NCBI RefSeq assembly: GCF_013283645.1
Contig: NZ_JABEKV010000003.1
Location: forward strand, 124,001-188,000
Length of the DNA stretch: 64,000 nucleotides
Direction: 5' to 3'
Source of the DNA: Sinorhizobium psoraleae
Lineage (GTDB): Bacteria > Pseudomonadota > Alphaproteobacteria > Rhizobiales > Rhizobiaceae
How positions within the stretch are numbered: the stretch's first letter is position 1; every line of letters begins with the position of its first letter. The notes below the pieces were generated by a model, which saw only the letters and a list, made by a program, of their open reading frames with translations, made no database searches and was not told the DNA's origin. Shown piece by piece: positions 14,078-21,372 of the stretch. The translations under genes and the position numbers were made by a program.

Positions 14078-15880
14078 ATGCAGCGAGAGCAATCGTCCGG
14101 ACTTTTCAGAAAAACCTGGGGCGCCAGTTTCACTTCGGCCGATGCCGCACGATTCCGATTGTGGGCACCCGACGAACGGGCCGTGAGCCTCATTCTCAAC
14201 GGGGCTGCCCATGACATGCAGGCGATCGACGGCGGATGGTTCGAGCTTTCGGTGAAAGCGCAAGCCGGGGACCGATACTGTTTTCAGCTATCGGACGGGT
14301 CGCTGATCGCAGACCCGGCATCGTCAGCCCAGCAGAGCGGACCTTCCGGTCCTTCCATCCTCGTCGATCACTGCGCATATCGTTGGGAGACCGCATCCTG
14401 GCGCGGCCGGCCATGGGGAGAAGCGATCATCTGCGAGCTGCACACCGGCACCTTCACGCCGGAGGGCACGTTCCGCGCGGCAGGCGAACACCTCGCCCAT
14501 CTTGCCGATGCCGGAATTACCGCGATCGAGATCATGCCCGTCGCCCAATATCCAGGCATGCGCGGCTGGGGCTATGACGGCGTGCTACATTATGCGCCTC
14601 ACCATGCCTATGGGACACCGGACGACCTGAAGGCCCTCGTCGATGCGGCGCATTCGCTCGGCATCATGGTTCTGCTGGATGTCGTCTACAACCACTTCGG
14701 CCCGGAAGAAAATGCCTTGCCGCGCTACGCGGCGGACTTCTTCAACACGGATCGGGCGACGCCGTGGGGAGCCTCGATCGCCGTCGAACAGGATGCCGTC
14801 CGGCGCTATTTCATCGAGAATGCGCTCTATTGGCTCGGCGATTTCCGCTTCGATGGGCTGCGCCTCGATGCGACGGAGCAGATCAGAGACAGCCGCGAGC
14901 CACATATCCTGGTCGAAATGGCGCGCGAGATACGCGAGACATTTCCCGAGCGCCACGTTCATCTCGTCGTCGAAGATGCACACCGCCGCAGAAGCCTTGT
15001 GGGGCGAAAATCGAGAGGGATTCCCGAACTCTTCACCGCCGCGTGGAACGATGATCTTCACAACGCACTGCATGTCGCGGCGACGGGAGAAACCAAGGGC
15101 CACTACCAACCCTTTGCCGTGGACACGTGGCGGAAAATTCGCGAGGCCATGGCCGAAGGTTTCGCGTCACCCGCCGAGGGAAAGGAGATTTCGTCGCCCT
15201 GGACGGGCGACCGGGTGCCGCCGCAGGCACGCGTCAATTTCCTGCAGAACCATGACCAGGTCGGAAACCGCGCCTTCGGCGAGCGCCTCGCCTCGCTTGT
15301 CGGAGAGGATCTGATGCGGGTTCTGACCGCGACGCTGATGCTCGTTCCGCAAGTTCCGCTTCTTTTCATGGGCGAGGAATATGGTGAGACCCAACCGTTT
15401 TGCTTCTTTGCGGACTATCAGGGCCAGATCGCCGAGGCCATTCGCTCCGGACGCCAGCGGGAGGCCGAGAATTTCGGTGGCATGCCGCCTGGCGCGACCA
15501 TGGCGGATTTGCCCGATCCGCTCGACCCGCGGACATTCGCCGCATCGAAATTGCAATGGGACCGGGCGGAAAGCCCGGCGGGCAGACGGCATGTCGCCTT
15601 CATCCGCGAGCTTGCCGACATCCGTCAGCGGCATATCGCCCCTTTGCTGGAGAAGCCCGGTCTGCCCGACCACCGCATACGTCAGACCGACGACGGGCTC
15701 GTCGCGCTCGACTGGCAGTTCGGCAGTTCCGTTCTGCAGCTGCGGATCAATCTCACCGACGAAGCAGGAGCAGTGCCCCCTATCATCGGTCAGCCGATTT
15801 TTACCATGTCCGGTGAGCGCGCAGCGACAGCGGGCGAACTGCCCGGGCCGGGCATCGTTGCCGCCGTCGCACGAGTGTAA
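14078..15880 (+). CDS. treZ: Malto-oligosyltrehalose trehalohydrolase
   Basis: A 600-residue GH13 enzyme that cleaves trehalose from maltooligosyl trehalose. N-terminal 'GASFTSADAARFRLWAPDERAVSLIL' is the CBM48-like domain; the barrel shows 'VLLDVVYNHFGPEENALPRYA', 'FRFDGLRLDATEQIRD', 'HLVVEDAHRRR' and 'FLQNHDQVGNRAFGERL', the last typical of TreZ. AGGGGA precedes ATG 14078; the frame is open much further upstream but only as the antisense of glgX. The partner treY is not in the window, so the trehalose route is completed elsewhere. Confidence 0.92.
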   Translation: MQREQSSGLFRKTWGASFTSADAARFRLWAPDERAVSLILNGAAHDMQAIDGGWFELSVKAQAGDRYCFQLSDGSLIADPASSAQQSGPSGPSILVDHCAYRWETASWRGRPWGEAIICELHTGTFTPEGTFRAAGEHLAHLADAGITAIEIMPVAQYPGMRGWGYDGVLHYAPHHAYGTPDDLKALVDAAHSLGIMVLLDVVYNHFGPEENALPRYAADFFNTDRATPWGASIAVEQDAVRRYFIENALYWLGDFRFDGLRLDATEQIRDSREPHILVEMAREIRETFPERHVHLVVEDAHRRRSLVGRKSRGIPELFTAAWNDDLHNALHVAATGETKGHYQPFAVDTWRKIREAMAEGFASPAEGKEISSPWTGDRVPPQARVNFLQNHDQVGNRAFGERLASLVGEDLMRVLTATLMLVPQVPLLFMGEEYGETQPFCFFADYQGQIAEAIRSGRQREAENFGGMPPGATMADLPDPLDPRTFAASKLQWDRAESPAGRRHVAFIRELADIRQRHIAPLLEKPGLPDHRIRQTDDGLVALDWQFGSSVLQLRINLTDEAGAVPPIIGQPIFTMSGERAATAGELPGPGIVAAVARV

Positions 15881-15887
15881 GCCCGAC

Positions 15888-15912
15888 GGAACATGATTTC
15901 CATCTTCGGGTT
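15888..15912 (+). promoter_or_regulatory. EcfG/RpoE2-type promoter of udgX
   Basis: GGAAC (15888-15892), 16-bp spacer, GGTT (15909-15912) on the plus strand. It predicts an RNA start near 15919, which excludes the ATG at 15893 as the udgX start. Confidence 0.6.
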
Positions 15913-15946
15913 AGAACTTCGACGCGCTATCGCTTTTGGGGCGTCA

Positions 15947-16648
15947 ATGGGAGCGAGGAACAATCCTCGACAGCAGATGCCGCGAGAAACAGCAAGCACC
16001 GGTCCGGCCCTCTCTGGCGACCACGCCGAAGCCCGCTCGATAGCGGCCTTGCGGAGGCAAGCGGAAGGTTGCGAACGCTGCGATCTTTACAAAAACGCAA
16101 CACAGCTCGTCTTCGGCGAAGGCCCTATCGACGCCCGCGTCGTTCTCGTCGGCGAACAACCGGGCGACCGGGAGGACCTGGCGGGGCACCCCTTCGTCGG
16201 TCCGGCCGGCCGGGTTCTCGACGAATGTCTGCACGAGGCCGGCGTCGACCGATCGAGGTGTTATCTCACCAATGCGGTCAAGCACTTTAAGTTCGAGCAG
16301 CGGGGCAAGCGGCGGTTGCATTCCCGCCCCAACGCGGGCGAGATCCAGCGTTGCGCCTGGTGGCTAGGCGCGGAACTGGAACAGCTTCGACCGGACCTCG
16401 TCGTTGCACTCGGCGCCACGGCGGTGATGACGCTGCTTGGCCGGAGCGTAGCTGTCACGAAAAATCGCGGCGACCTGATCGACACCCCGGCCGGCTATCC
16501 CGTCCTGGTGACGATCCATCCGTCCTATCTTCTCAGGATCCGGGATGGATCGGATGCGGCGGCGCAACGTGCACGCTTCGTCGAGGATTTGACGAAGGTC
16601 GCCGTCTATGAAGCTGAACACGAAAGACGGAAGCAGCGCCGTCTATGA
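15947..16648 (+). CDS. udgX: UdgX-family uracil-DNA glycosylase
   Basis: A 233-residue member of the UdgX branch of family-4 uracil-DNA glycosylases, known in mycobacteria to bond covalently to the abasic site through a His in a KRRIH loop. Here the loop is GKRRLH (residues 120-125, His125), motif A is GEQPGDRED (69-77) with the UdgX-type Gln, and 'TIHPS' is motif B. Cys42, Cys45 and Cys136 fit iron-sulfur ligands, while the third family-4 Cys position is His113 in 'NAVKH'. Start 15947 or 15977 is favoured by the promoter. It is convergent with, and overlaps by 6 bp, the GST gene. Confidence 0.88.
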   Translation: MGARNNPRQQMPRETASTGPALSGDHAEARSIAALRRQAEGCERCDLYKNATQLVFGEGPIDARVVLVGEQPGDREDLAGHPFVGPAGRVLDECLHEAGVDRSRCYLTNAVKHFKFEQRGKRRLHSRPNAGEIQRCAWWLGAELEQLRPDLVVALGATAVMTLLGRSVAVTKNRGDLIDTPAGYPVLVTIHPSYLLRIRDGSDAAAQRARFVEDLTKVAVYEAEHERRKQRRL

Positions 16649-17377
16649 CTGTCGGTCGAGCTCCGGATAATGGCGGAAAATACCGGCCTCGTTGAAGGAG
16701 AGCCGTCGATCGGAGGCCAGATAGCTGCGGATGTTCGGCCGTTCGGCGACGGCATCGCGCAGAGCGATCAAGCCCGGGATATTCGCTTCGTAGTCCCGCA
16801 TTGCCTTCGGAAACGCGTAGCGAAGTCCCTCGACAACTTGGAAGAGCGAAAGATCGACATAGCTCAGGCGGTCGCCGACGACATGTGTCCCCGCTCTTGG
16901 ATTCTGGCGCAGGACCCGCTCGAAATAGCCGAGAAACTTCGGCAGGCGCTCCGACAGGAAGTCGGACGATCGCCGCAAGGCTTCCGGCTTCTGGTCTTCA
17001 TAATAGAGCGATACGCCGATCGGGTGGTGTGTGTCGTGGATCTCGGCGACCAAATCGGTGATCGTCAGCTGCAGCCCGTTGGCAACGAAGCGGAGACCTT
17101 CGTCCTGGGGCGCCAGGCCGAGCTTGGGGCCGAGATAGAACAGGATATTGGCGACATGCGATATGAGGAGGCCACCATCCTTCAGAAACGGGGGCGCAAA
17201 GGGGATCGTCTCTCCGTCGCCGTCCCTCAGCAACTTCAGCATCGCCCTTGTGCCCCGCTCCTGCCCGTCGGGCTCGCGGGCGACATCCACATAATCGGCT
17301 CCGGCTTCCTCGAGCGCGAGGCGAACGAATTCGCCGCGTCCGGGAATGCCGTCCCAGTAATAGAGCTTGTAAGGCAT
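16643..17377 (-). CDS. Glutathione S-transferase family protein
   Basis: A 244-residue protein with the two-domain GST layout. The thioredoxin-like N-terminal domain begins 'MPYKLYYWDGIPGRGEFVRLALEEAG', where the Tyr near position 6-7 is in the catalytic position of alpha/mu/pi-like GSTs, and has the glutathione-gripping 'GGLLISHVANILFYLG'. The all-helical C-terminal domain has 'LSYVDLSLFQVVEGLRYAFP'. The substrate is unknown; GSTs conjugate or reduce electrophiles and peroxides. It follows the DUF3175 gene by 12 bp and is probably cotranscribed. Confidence 0.88.
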   Translation of the reverse strand: MPYKLYYWDGIPGRGEFVRLALEEAGADYVDVAREPDGQERGTRAMLKLLRDGDGETIPFAPPFLKDGGLLISHVANILFYLGPKLGLAPQDEGLRFVANGLQLTITDLVAEIHDTHHPIGVSLYYEDQKPEALRRSSDFLSERLPKFLGYFERVLRQNPRAGTHVVGDRLSYVDLSLFQVVEGLRYAFPKAMRDYEANIPGLIALRDAVAERPNIRSYLASDRRLSFNEAGIFRHYPELDRQS

Positions 17378-17389
17378 TGAAGGCTCCCC

Positions 17390-17683
17390 TTACCTGGGCT
17401 CGCGCCCGAAATCTTTTCGCAATTCGACCTTGGCCTTTTCGAGGACGTGTCTCTGGCGGCGGCTCAGTCCCGCACCGGCTCTGTTTATATAGAACGTCAG
17501 CATCGACATGGCAGAGCGGAAAGGAGTGGATTTCCGCCGATCGCTCGCCTCGGCCGACCGCTTCAGCGAATGCGCGATCTTCGCTGGATCGTCGGACTTG
17601 AAGATACCTTCCTCAAGGTCAAGCGCATCGCTCTTCTCGGTCACTTCCTGCGACCATTTCTTCTTCTTGCTCTCCTTGCTCAT
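17390..17683 (-). CDS. DUF3175 family protein
   Basis: A 97-residue basic protein: Lys-rich start 'MSKESKKKKWSQEVTEKSDAL', then 'GIFKSDDPAKIAHSLKRSAEAS' and 'AMSMLTFYINRAGAGLSRRQ', the DUF3175 pattern. Function unknown. GGGAGAAAC precedes the ATG at 17683; the GTG at 17686 is less likely. It leads a two-gene unit with the GST. No EcfG-type promoter was found upstream, unlike most genes around it; a RIME-like repeat begins just upstream. Confidence 0.83.
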   Translation of the reverse strand: MSKESKKKKWSQEVTEKSDALDLEEGIFKSDDPAKIAHSLKRSAEASDRRKSTPFRSAMSMLTFYINRAGAGLSRRQRHVLEKAKVELRKDFGREPR

Positions 17684-17704
17684 CACGGTTTCTCCCTTGG
17701 TAAC

Positions 17705-17800
17705 CTGCTGCAGGTTTCCTTAAATCGGAGCCGATTCGAGGGTAAAAACATGCAGCAGTGTCGTAGCGGCCTTCATGCCTCTGAAGAGACGTACGACGCC
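17705..17800. repeat. RIME-like intergenic element, degenerate copy
   Basis: It starts CTGCTGCA and has the matching TGCAGCAG at about 17751-17758, enclosing TTAAATCGG/CCGATT. A second, decayed arm pair follows ('GTAGCGGCC...GACGTACGAC'). It is the same family as 21006-21107 and 33331-33435. Confidence 0.6.
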
Positions 17801-17845
17801 ATATGTCCAACGGAAGCGGACGAAAATCGTTCCGGGAGGGAGCCG

Positions 17846-18352
17846 ATGCATATCGAGGAGCTGATGTTTGCCGAAAGCGGGGGCGTGCCGAACAACCCGC
17901 ACCTGCCCGCCCTCATCTACCACGGCGCACTCGACGCCGGGGAAAACAATGCAGCAGGCATCGAGGACAGGTTTCATGCCAACGGCTGGAGAGGCATGTG
18001 GCGCGACGGTGTTTTCGACTTTCAGCACTATCATACGCGCGCCCACGAAGTCCTGGCCATCGCCCGAGGCAAGGCACGCCTCCTGATCGGCGGACCGACA
18101 GGCAAGGAACTGGAGGTAGCGGCGGGAGATGTGATCGTGCTGCCTGCCGGCACCGGTCATCGCCGGATCACCGCAAGCGCCGATTTCCTCGTTATAGGCG
18201 GCTATCCTCCCGGGCAGCACGCAGACATTCAGCGCGGGCCGGCGACCGACGCCGATCGTGAGGCGATCGCTTCGGTGCCGCTGCCCCAACTCGACCCGGT
18301 CCTCGGCATCGCAGGTCCAGTGGTGACACGCTGGCAACGCCCGGCGTCTTGA
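17846..18352 (+). CDS. Cupin domain protein
   Basis: A 168-residue single-domain cupin. The first motif is 'FQHYHTRAHEVLAIARGKAR' (His, His and Glu metal ligands), the second 'GDVIVLPAGTGHRRI'. Such proteins bind a divalent metal and range from isomerases to oxygenases; no substrate can be inferred. GGGAGGGAGCC stands just before ATG 17846. It is convergent with the PPC-domain gene. Confidence 0.85.
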   Translation: MHIEELMFAESGGVPNNPHLPALIYHGALDAGENNAAGIEDRFHANGWRGMWRDGVFDFQHYHTRAHEVLAIARGKARLLIGGPTGKELEVAAGDVIVLPAGTGHRRITASADFLVIGGYPPGQHADIQRGPATDADREAIASVPLPQLDPVLGIAGPVVTRWQRPAS

Positions 18353-18359
18353 ACAGGAT

Positions 18360-18797
18360 TCAGACGTCTATAAGGGCAATTCCAAGGTCGGGATGGTGCT
18401 TGCGCCGAAGATGCGCAGGTGTCTCCGACAAAGTTACTTCGAGAGTGGGCTTGACGGTCCCTTCGAGGAAATGGCCGCCGCGCGTTGTCCCATCGCTGAG
18501 CCCCAGCACGACATGGGCGTGCAGACTGCGTTTCCCGTCCTCTCCGAGCGCAATGTCGCCAATCAGGCTCAACACTTCGCATTGCTCGTCGACCACGATC
18601 CGGCGGTAGTCTCGCTTTTCCAGGTCATACCAGCCTACGACGGCTTTCTCGAACGCGCCGATCGCGATCAGTGAGGCCGCGGAGATCTTCTGGGTTGCGG
18701 CGAACTCGGAAATGGCGGCGAAGGCTTCCTCCCCCGGGTCCAGCACAAGGATGAATATCTCCTCTGATGCTTCTTTTGAAAGAAGTCTCCACCTCAT
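18360..18797 (-). CDS. PPC-domain (DUF296) protein
   Basis: A 145-residue protein that is one PPC/DUF296 domain: 'FILVLDPGEEAFAAISEFAA', 'SAASLIAIGAFEKAVVGWYD', 'LSLIGDIALGEDGKRSLHAHVV' and 'GHFLEGTVKPTLEVTL'. The conserved His pair resembles the metal site of the bacterial trimeric members. In plants the domain is found in AT-hook DNA-binding proteins; the stand-alone bacterial role is unknown. It sits alone on the minus strand. Confidence 0.87.
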   Translation of the reverse strand: MRWRLLSKEASEEIFILVLDPGEEAFAAISEFAATQKISAASLIAIGAFEKAVVGWYDLEKRDYRRIVVDEQCEVLSLIGDIALGEDGKRSLHAHVVLGLSDGTTRGGHFLEGTVKPTLEVTLSETPAHLRRKHHPDLGIALIDV

Positions 18798-18854
18798 GAT
18801 CCAACCCTTTGAACTTACGCGTTTCCGAACGTAAAGACCGTTGCTGGAATTGCT

Positions 18855-19070
18855 TTAGCGCAACCAGACTGGCAGATCCGAGGCCTGGGTGAATTCGCGG
18901 GTTCGATCTTTCAGGCCGAGCGTTTCCCATGCGAATTTCTGCGCGGCCAGTCTGGCCATTTCCTTGGTCGGATAGCTGTCCGGCAGCACGTAGTCCCGGT
19001 CGCCGCACGAAAGCAGCGCCCGGTGGCTCAGGAGATCGAAATGAAGCTGCAGGTTTTCCTCCGAGCGCAT
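18855..19070 (-). CDS. Small hypothetical protein
   Basis: A 71-residue soluble protein: 'LQLHFDLLSHRALLSCGDRDYVLPDSYPT' then 'KEMARLAAQKFAWETLGLKDRTREF'. GGGAGG lies 6 nt before the ATG, and an exact EcfG-type promoter (19098-19122) stands upstream, divergent from the promoter of the next gene. The family is not recognised; the composition suggests a folded alpha/beta domain. Confidence 0.72.
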   Translation of the reverse strand: MRSEENLQLHFDLLSHRALLSCGDRDYVLPDSYPTKEMARLAAQKFAWETLGLKDRTREFTQASDLPVWLR

Positions 19071-19097
19071 GAAACCTCCCAGTTCAGCTCCAGCAAA

Positions 19098-19122
19098 AAC
19101 GGCCGTTGTGGGCAGAAGTTCC
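19098..19122 (-). promoter_or_regulatory. EcfG/RpoE2-type promoter
   Basis: GGAAC (19122-19118), 16-bp spacer, CGTT (19101-19098) on the minus strand, 28 bp before the gene starting at 19070. Confidence 0.68.
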
Positions 19123-19161
19123 AGACGGTCGGCGAAAAGTCTGCGGCCACCAAAATCCTGC

Positions 19162-19186
19162 GGAACAACGGCCGCGATCAGGAGTT
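19162..19186 (+). promoter_or_regulatory. EcfG/RpoE2-type promoter
   Basis: GGAAC (19162-19166), 16-bp spacer, AGTT (19183-19186) on the plus strand, 25 bp before ATG 19211. Confidence 0.6.
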
Positions 19187-19210
19187 TGGAGCCCTACGGG
19201 AGATCAGCCA

Positions 19211-19543
19211 ATGACGAAACGCGGAAAACCAGGATCGAGCTCGATCCATGCCCGCCCGCTCGACCCTCCCGGCGTCGACGAACCGATCGATGCCTGGGGC
19301 GCGGGTTCTCGCAACAATCGCGACCAAAGCGTCCAGAGTCAGCTCGATGAGTTGCGCAACCGCATTGCCGAACTCGAGACCGAAATCGACGCGATCGCGA
19401 CGGAGGCCCACACGGCGGTCGGAACTGTGCCAGGTGCCGACAGGCTGGAGACGGCGAAGGACGTGGTTGCAGAGAAACGGGACGAAATCCAGCGCCTGAA
19501 ATCGCGCCTGCAGGAGATCGAGCAGTTGCTGGCTGTAGAATAA
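19211..19543 (+). CDS. Small coiled-coil protein
   Basis: A 110-residue protein. The first 40 residues are hydrophilic; the rest is a coiled coil in two parts, 'QSQLDELRNRIAELETEIDAI' and 'AKDVVAEKRDEIQRLKSRLQEIEQLL'. No membrane segment. GGGAGA precedes ATG 19211, and the EcfG-type promoter ends 25 bp upstream, so the longer frame back to 19106 is rejected. Unknown family. Confidence 0.72.
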   Translation: MTKRGKPGSSSIHARPLDPPGVDEPIDAWGAGSRNNRDQSVQSQLDELRNRIAELETEIDAIATEAHTAVGTVPGADRLETAKDVVAEKRDEIQRLKSRLQEIEQLLAVE

Positions 19544-19677
19544 TAGGGCAGCCATTGAGGCGTCTTCGGTACACGGATCACCGCCCACGATCCGGTCGCA
19601 TTTTTTGTGCGCTTTCCCAGCTCATCGAAACGATCACTTGCGGACGGGGAACCGTTACGCGGATTTCTGGTATTGCG

Positions 19678-19857
19678 CTAAAACACGGTCATCCAGATGC
19701 CGCGCCAAAAAAGCGACTCCCGGTCCCGCAGGTCTTCCTCGTCTCTGCTCATGCCAAGCTTGCGTATTTCTTCCGGCTTGACCTTTCGGGCGGCGGCCGG
19801 TTCTTGACGTCGCTCGCTCTTCAACTTGTCGACATCCGTCGCCTTGCTGATCGGCAT
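19678..19857 (-). CDS. Small hydrophilic protein (unknown)
   Basis: A 59-residue charged protein starting 'MPISKATDVDKLKSERRQEP' and ending 'ESLFWRGIWMTVF', a hydrophobic Trp/Phe tail that could touch membrane. AGGGAAGGA precedes the ATG at 19857. An EcfG-type promoter is centred 40 bp upstream. Family not recognised. Confidence 0.65.
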   Translation of the reverse strand: MPISKATDVDKLKSERRQEPAAARKVKPEEIRKLGMSRDEEDLRDRESLFWRGIWMTVF

Positions 19858-19886
19858 CGGCAATTCCTTCCCTGCGGTTAAGGAGA

Positions 19887-19911
19887 AACTGTCTCGCAAC
19901 GCAACGGTTCC
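19887..19911 (-). promoter_or_regulatory. EcfG/RpoE2-type promoter
   Basis: GGAAC (19911-19907), 16-bp spacer, AGTT (19890-19887) on the minus strand, for the gene starting at 19857. Confidence 0.58.
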
Positions 19912-19958
19912 ATGGCGCGAGGCCAGAACCCGGCCGGAGATCGGTTGGAGCTACGGCT

Positions 19959-20222
19959 TCAATGGCGATGGATGAACTTGCAGAAGCGGCTGGTCTGTCC
20001 GTCATCGGTCAGGTCCTGGTGGAGAAAGGCCAGGTTGTTCTTTTCGAAGATCTCGAAGAACTCATCCCACGAGATTTTCTCCAGCGTTTCTTCCGGTGTG
20101 CCGAAGTCGATGCGCAAAAGACCGCCGTCGGTTGCGCCTTTGACGCGTGCCGGATGGCCGTTGCGGGCCTCGGCCCAGTTGCGGATGGTGTCGTGGTCGA
20201 TCGTGGTGCTCGAAGCGCTCAT
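19959..20222 (-). CDS. Small acidic conserved protein
   Basis: An 87-residue soluble protein: 'IRNWAEARNGHPARVKGATD', 'GLLRIDFGTPEETLEKISWDEFFEIFEKNNLAFLHQD', 'SRFCKFIHRH'. This pattern is common in rhizobia and other alphaproteobacteria as a stand-alone unknown protein. GGGAGGGAG precedes the ATG. A loose EcfG-like box (GGAAC-N16-GATT, 20262-20286) is 40-64 bp upstream. Confidence 0.75.
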   Translation of the reverse strand: MSASSTTIDHDTIRNWAEARNGHPARVKGATDGGLLRIDFGTPEETLEKISWDEFFEIFEKNNLAFLHQDLTDDGQTSRFCKFIHRH

Positions 20223-20261
20223 TGGAAGCTCTCCCTCCCGCTGTGACTTGCTTGCACGTCT

Positions 20262-20286
20262 AATCGATCGCGATCACGATTGTTCC
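20262..20286 (-). promoter_or_regulatory. Loose EcfG-like promoter
   Basis: GGAAC (20286-20282), 16-bp spacer, GATT (20265-20262) on the minus strand. It satisfies GGAAC-N18-TT but not NGTT. Confidence 0.35.
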
Positions 20287-20343
20287 GAACGGCCGCATTT
20301 GCCACGCTGGCGCGCAGACCGTATCTGCCGTCTTGCTGCCGCC

Positions 20344-20796
20344 CTATTGCTCGAATGTGCCGACGATCGCGGCTTCTTCGATCAGGTGCTTGCGCACCTT
20401 CTTCCAGGCTTCCTCTGCCCCGACCTCTTCCGGAATCGAAAGGTTGACGGCATCAAGCGCCGCGAGCCTGAACCAATAATGGTGAAGTCCGGTCCCGGCC
20501 GGCGGCTGCGGCCCATCGTAGCGAGCATTGCCGAAGTCGTTTTTGATGAATTTGATGCTGTGATCCGGCGCGGTATCCACCGCTTGCGGCAGCTCCGTCC
20601 AATTGCCCGGGATGTTGATGATAACGCAGTGTCGAAACAATCCTCGCGTCGCATCCGGATCCTCGACGATCAGAGCGAAGCTCTGCGGGGTGCCCGTCCA
20701 CTTCAGCGGTGGAAAGAGGTTCTCGCCTAGTCGGGTATATTTCTGGGGAATGGGTTGCCCATCGGCAAATACGGGACTGATCAAGCTGAAGGTCAT
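20344..20796 (-). CDS. YbhB/YbcL family PEBP-like protein
   Basis: A 150-residue phosphatidylethanolamine-binding-protein fold: 'GENLFPPLKWTGTPQSFALIVEDPDATRGLF', 'HCVIINIPG', 'NDFGNARYDGPQPPAGTGLHHYWFRLAALD'. The DPDA, YDGPQPPAG and HHY(W/V)F signatures form the anion-binding pocket. The role of bacterial members (annotated as Raf kinase inhibitor-like) is not established. It lacks a signal peptide. A terminator and a stress promoter lie upstream (see the candidate RNA), so its leader may be attenuated. Confidence 0.9.
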   Translation of the reverse strand: MTFSLISPVFADGQPIPQKYTRLGENLFPPLKWTGTPQSFALIVEDPDATRGLFRHCVIINIPGNWTELPQAVDTAPDHSIKFIKNDFGNARYDGPQPPAGTGLHHYWFRLAALDAVNLSIPEEVGAEEAWKKVRKHLIEEAAIVGTFEQ

Positions 20797-20847
20797 CCAA
20801 GTGTTCCTTCCTTGCTTTGCACCGAGAGGGCTGACACGATCGAAAAA

Positions 20848-20871
20848 TGAGCCTCGTCGAGACGAGGCTCA
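20848..20871 (-). terminator. Rho-independent terminator without an upstream protein gene
   Basis: Perfect 11-bp arms TGAGCCTCGTC (20848-20858) and GACGAGGCTCA (20861-20871). On the minus strand the stem runs directly into TTTTTCG. No minus-strand coding gene ends upstream of it. Confidence 0.7.
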
Positions 20872-20947
20872 CAAGACGAACCAGCATAGGAGAGACCGCC
20901 AGGGAGCCTCCAGAGTTGGGTCAGAGAACGCGCTCCGTGCGATCCAC
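20848..20947 (-). ncRNA. Candidate stress-induced small RNA
   Basis: An EcfG-type promoter (20954-20978, minus strand) predicts an RNA start near 20947, and a strong terminator ends at 20848, giving about 100 nt with no convincing reading frame. The interior has pyrimidine-rich stretches (CTCTCCT, GGCTCCCTGG) able to pair with ribosome sites. The alternative is an attenuated leader of the YbhB gene, whose ATG is 52 bp further on. Confidence 0.45.
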
Positions 20948-20953
20948 TCATCA

Positions 20954-20978
20954 AACCTTATGCCCCCGAGAATGTTCC
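20954..20978 (-). promoter_or_regulatory. EcfG/RpoE2-type promoter of the candidate RNA
   Basis: GGAAC (20978-20974), 16-bp spacer, GGTT (20957-20954) on the minus strand, about 80 bp upstream of the terminator stem. Confidence 0.55.
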
Positions 20979-21005
20979 ACCACAGCGAATATATTTCGGC
21001 ACGCC

Positions 21006-21107
21006 TGCAGCGCCGCGCGTCGTTTCGGCGCGCAAATGTCGCTGGAGCACTTTGAATTGCTGCATGTTTCCGTCTCTAAATCGGTGCCGATCTAAGAAAA
21101 CGTGCAG
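21006..21107. repeat. RIME-like intergenic element
   Basis: Two large palindromes in tandem: CGCCGCGCGTC/GGCGCGC on the left and CTGCATGTTT to AAAACGTGCAG with TAAATCGG/CCGATCTA inside on the right. It matches 33331-33435 in reverse orientation. 21108-21372 shows no gene or recognisable promoter. Confidence 0.65.
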
Positions 21108-21372
21108 TGGCGACTCGCAGTGAGAAGCGCCTTGCCTTCGCCGCCGCCACCGCTAGATCACGGTCAATGACCGCTACGGGCACAACGCCAGCCATCGACG
21201 CCGTCCGTCCTCGCGATAAGGGCCGGCACGAACTGCGGTGGATTCCGGTTCGTCGTCATGGCCGGCCAAGGCGAAAAAGAACTGCGGTATGATCCATGTC
21301 ATCTCTGACGATGCCGGCGGAGACTAAGCTGTCGCCCCATGCAACTCACCGGCCCTAGCGAGGAGAAAGCAG

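Noticed and set aside
15893-15946. Longer udgX start at ATG 15893
   Set aside because: This ATG lies inside the promoter spacer, upstream of the predicted RNA start.
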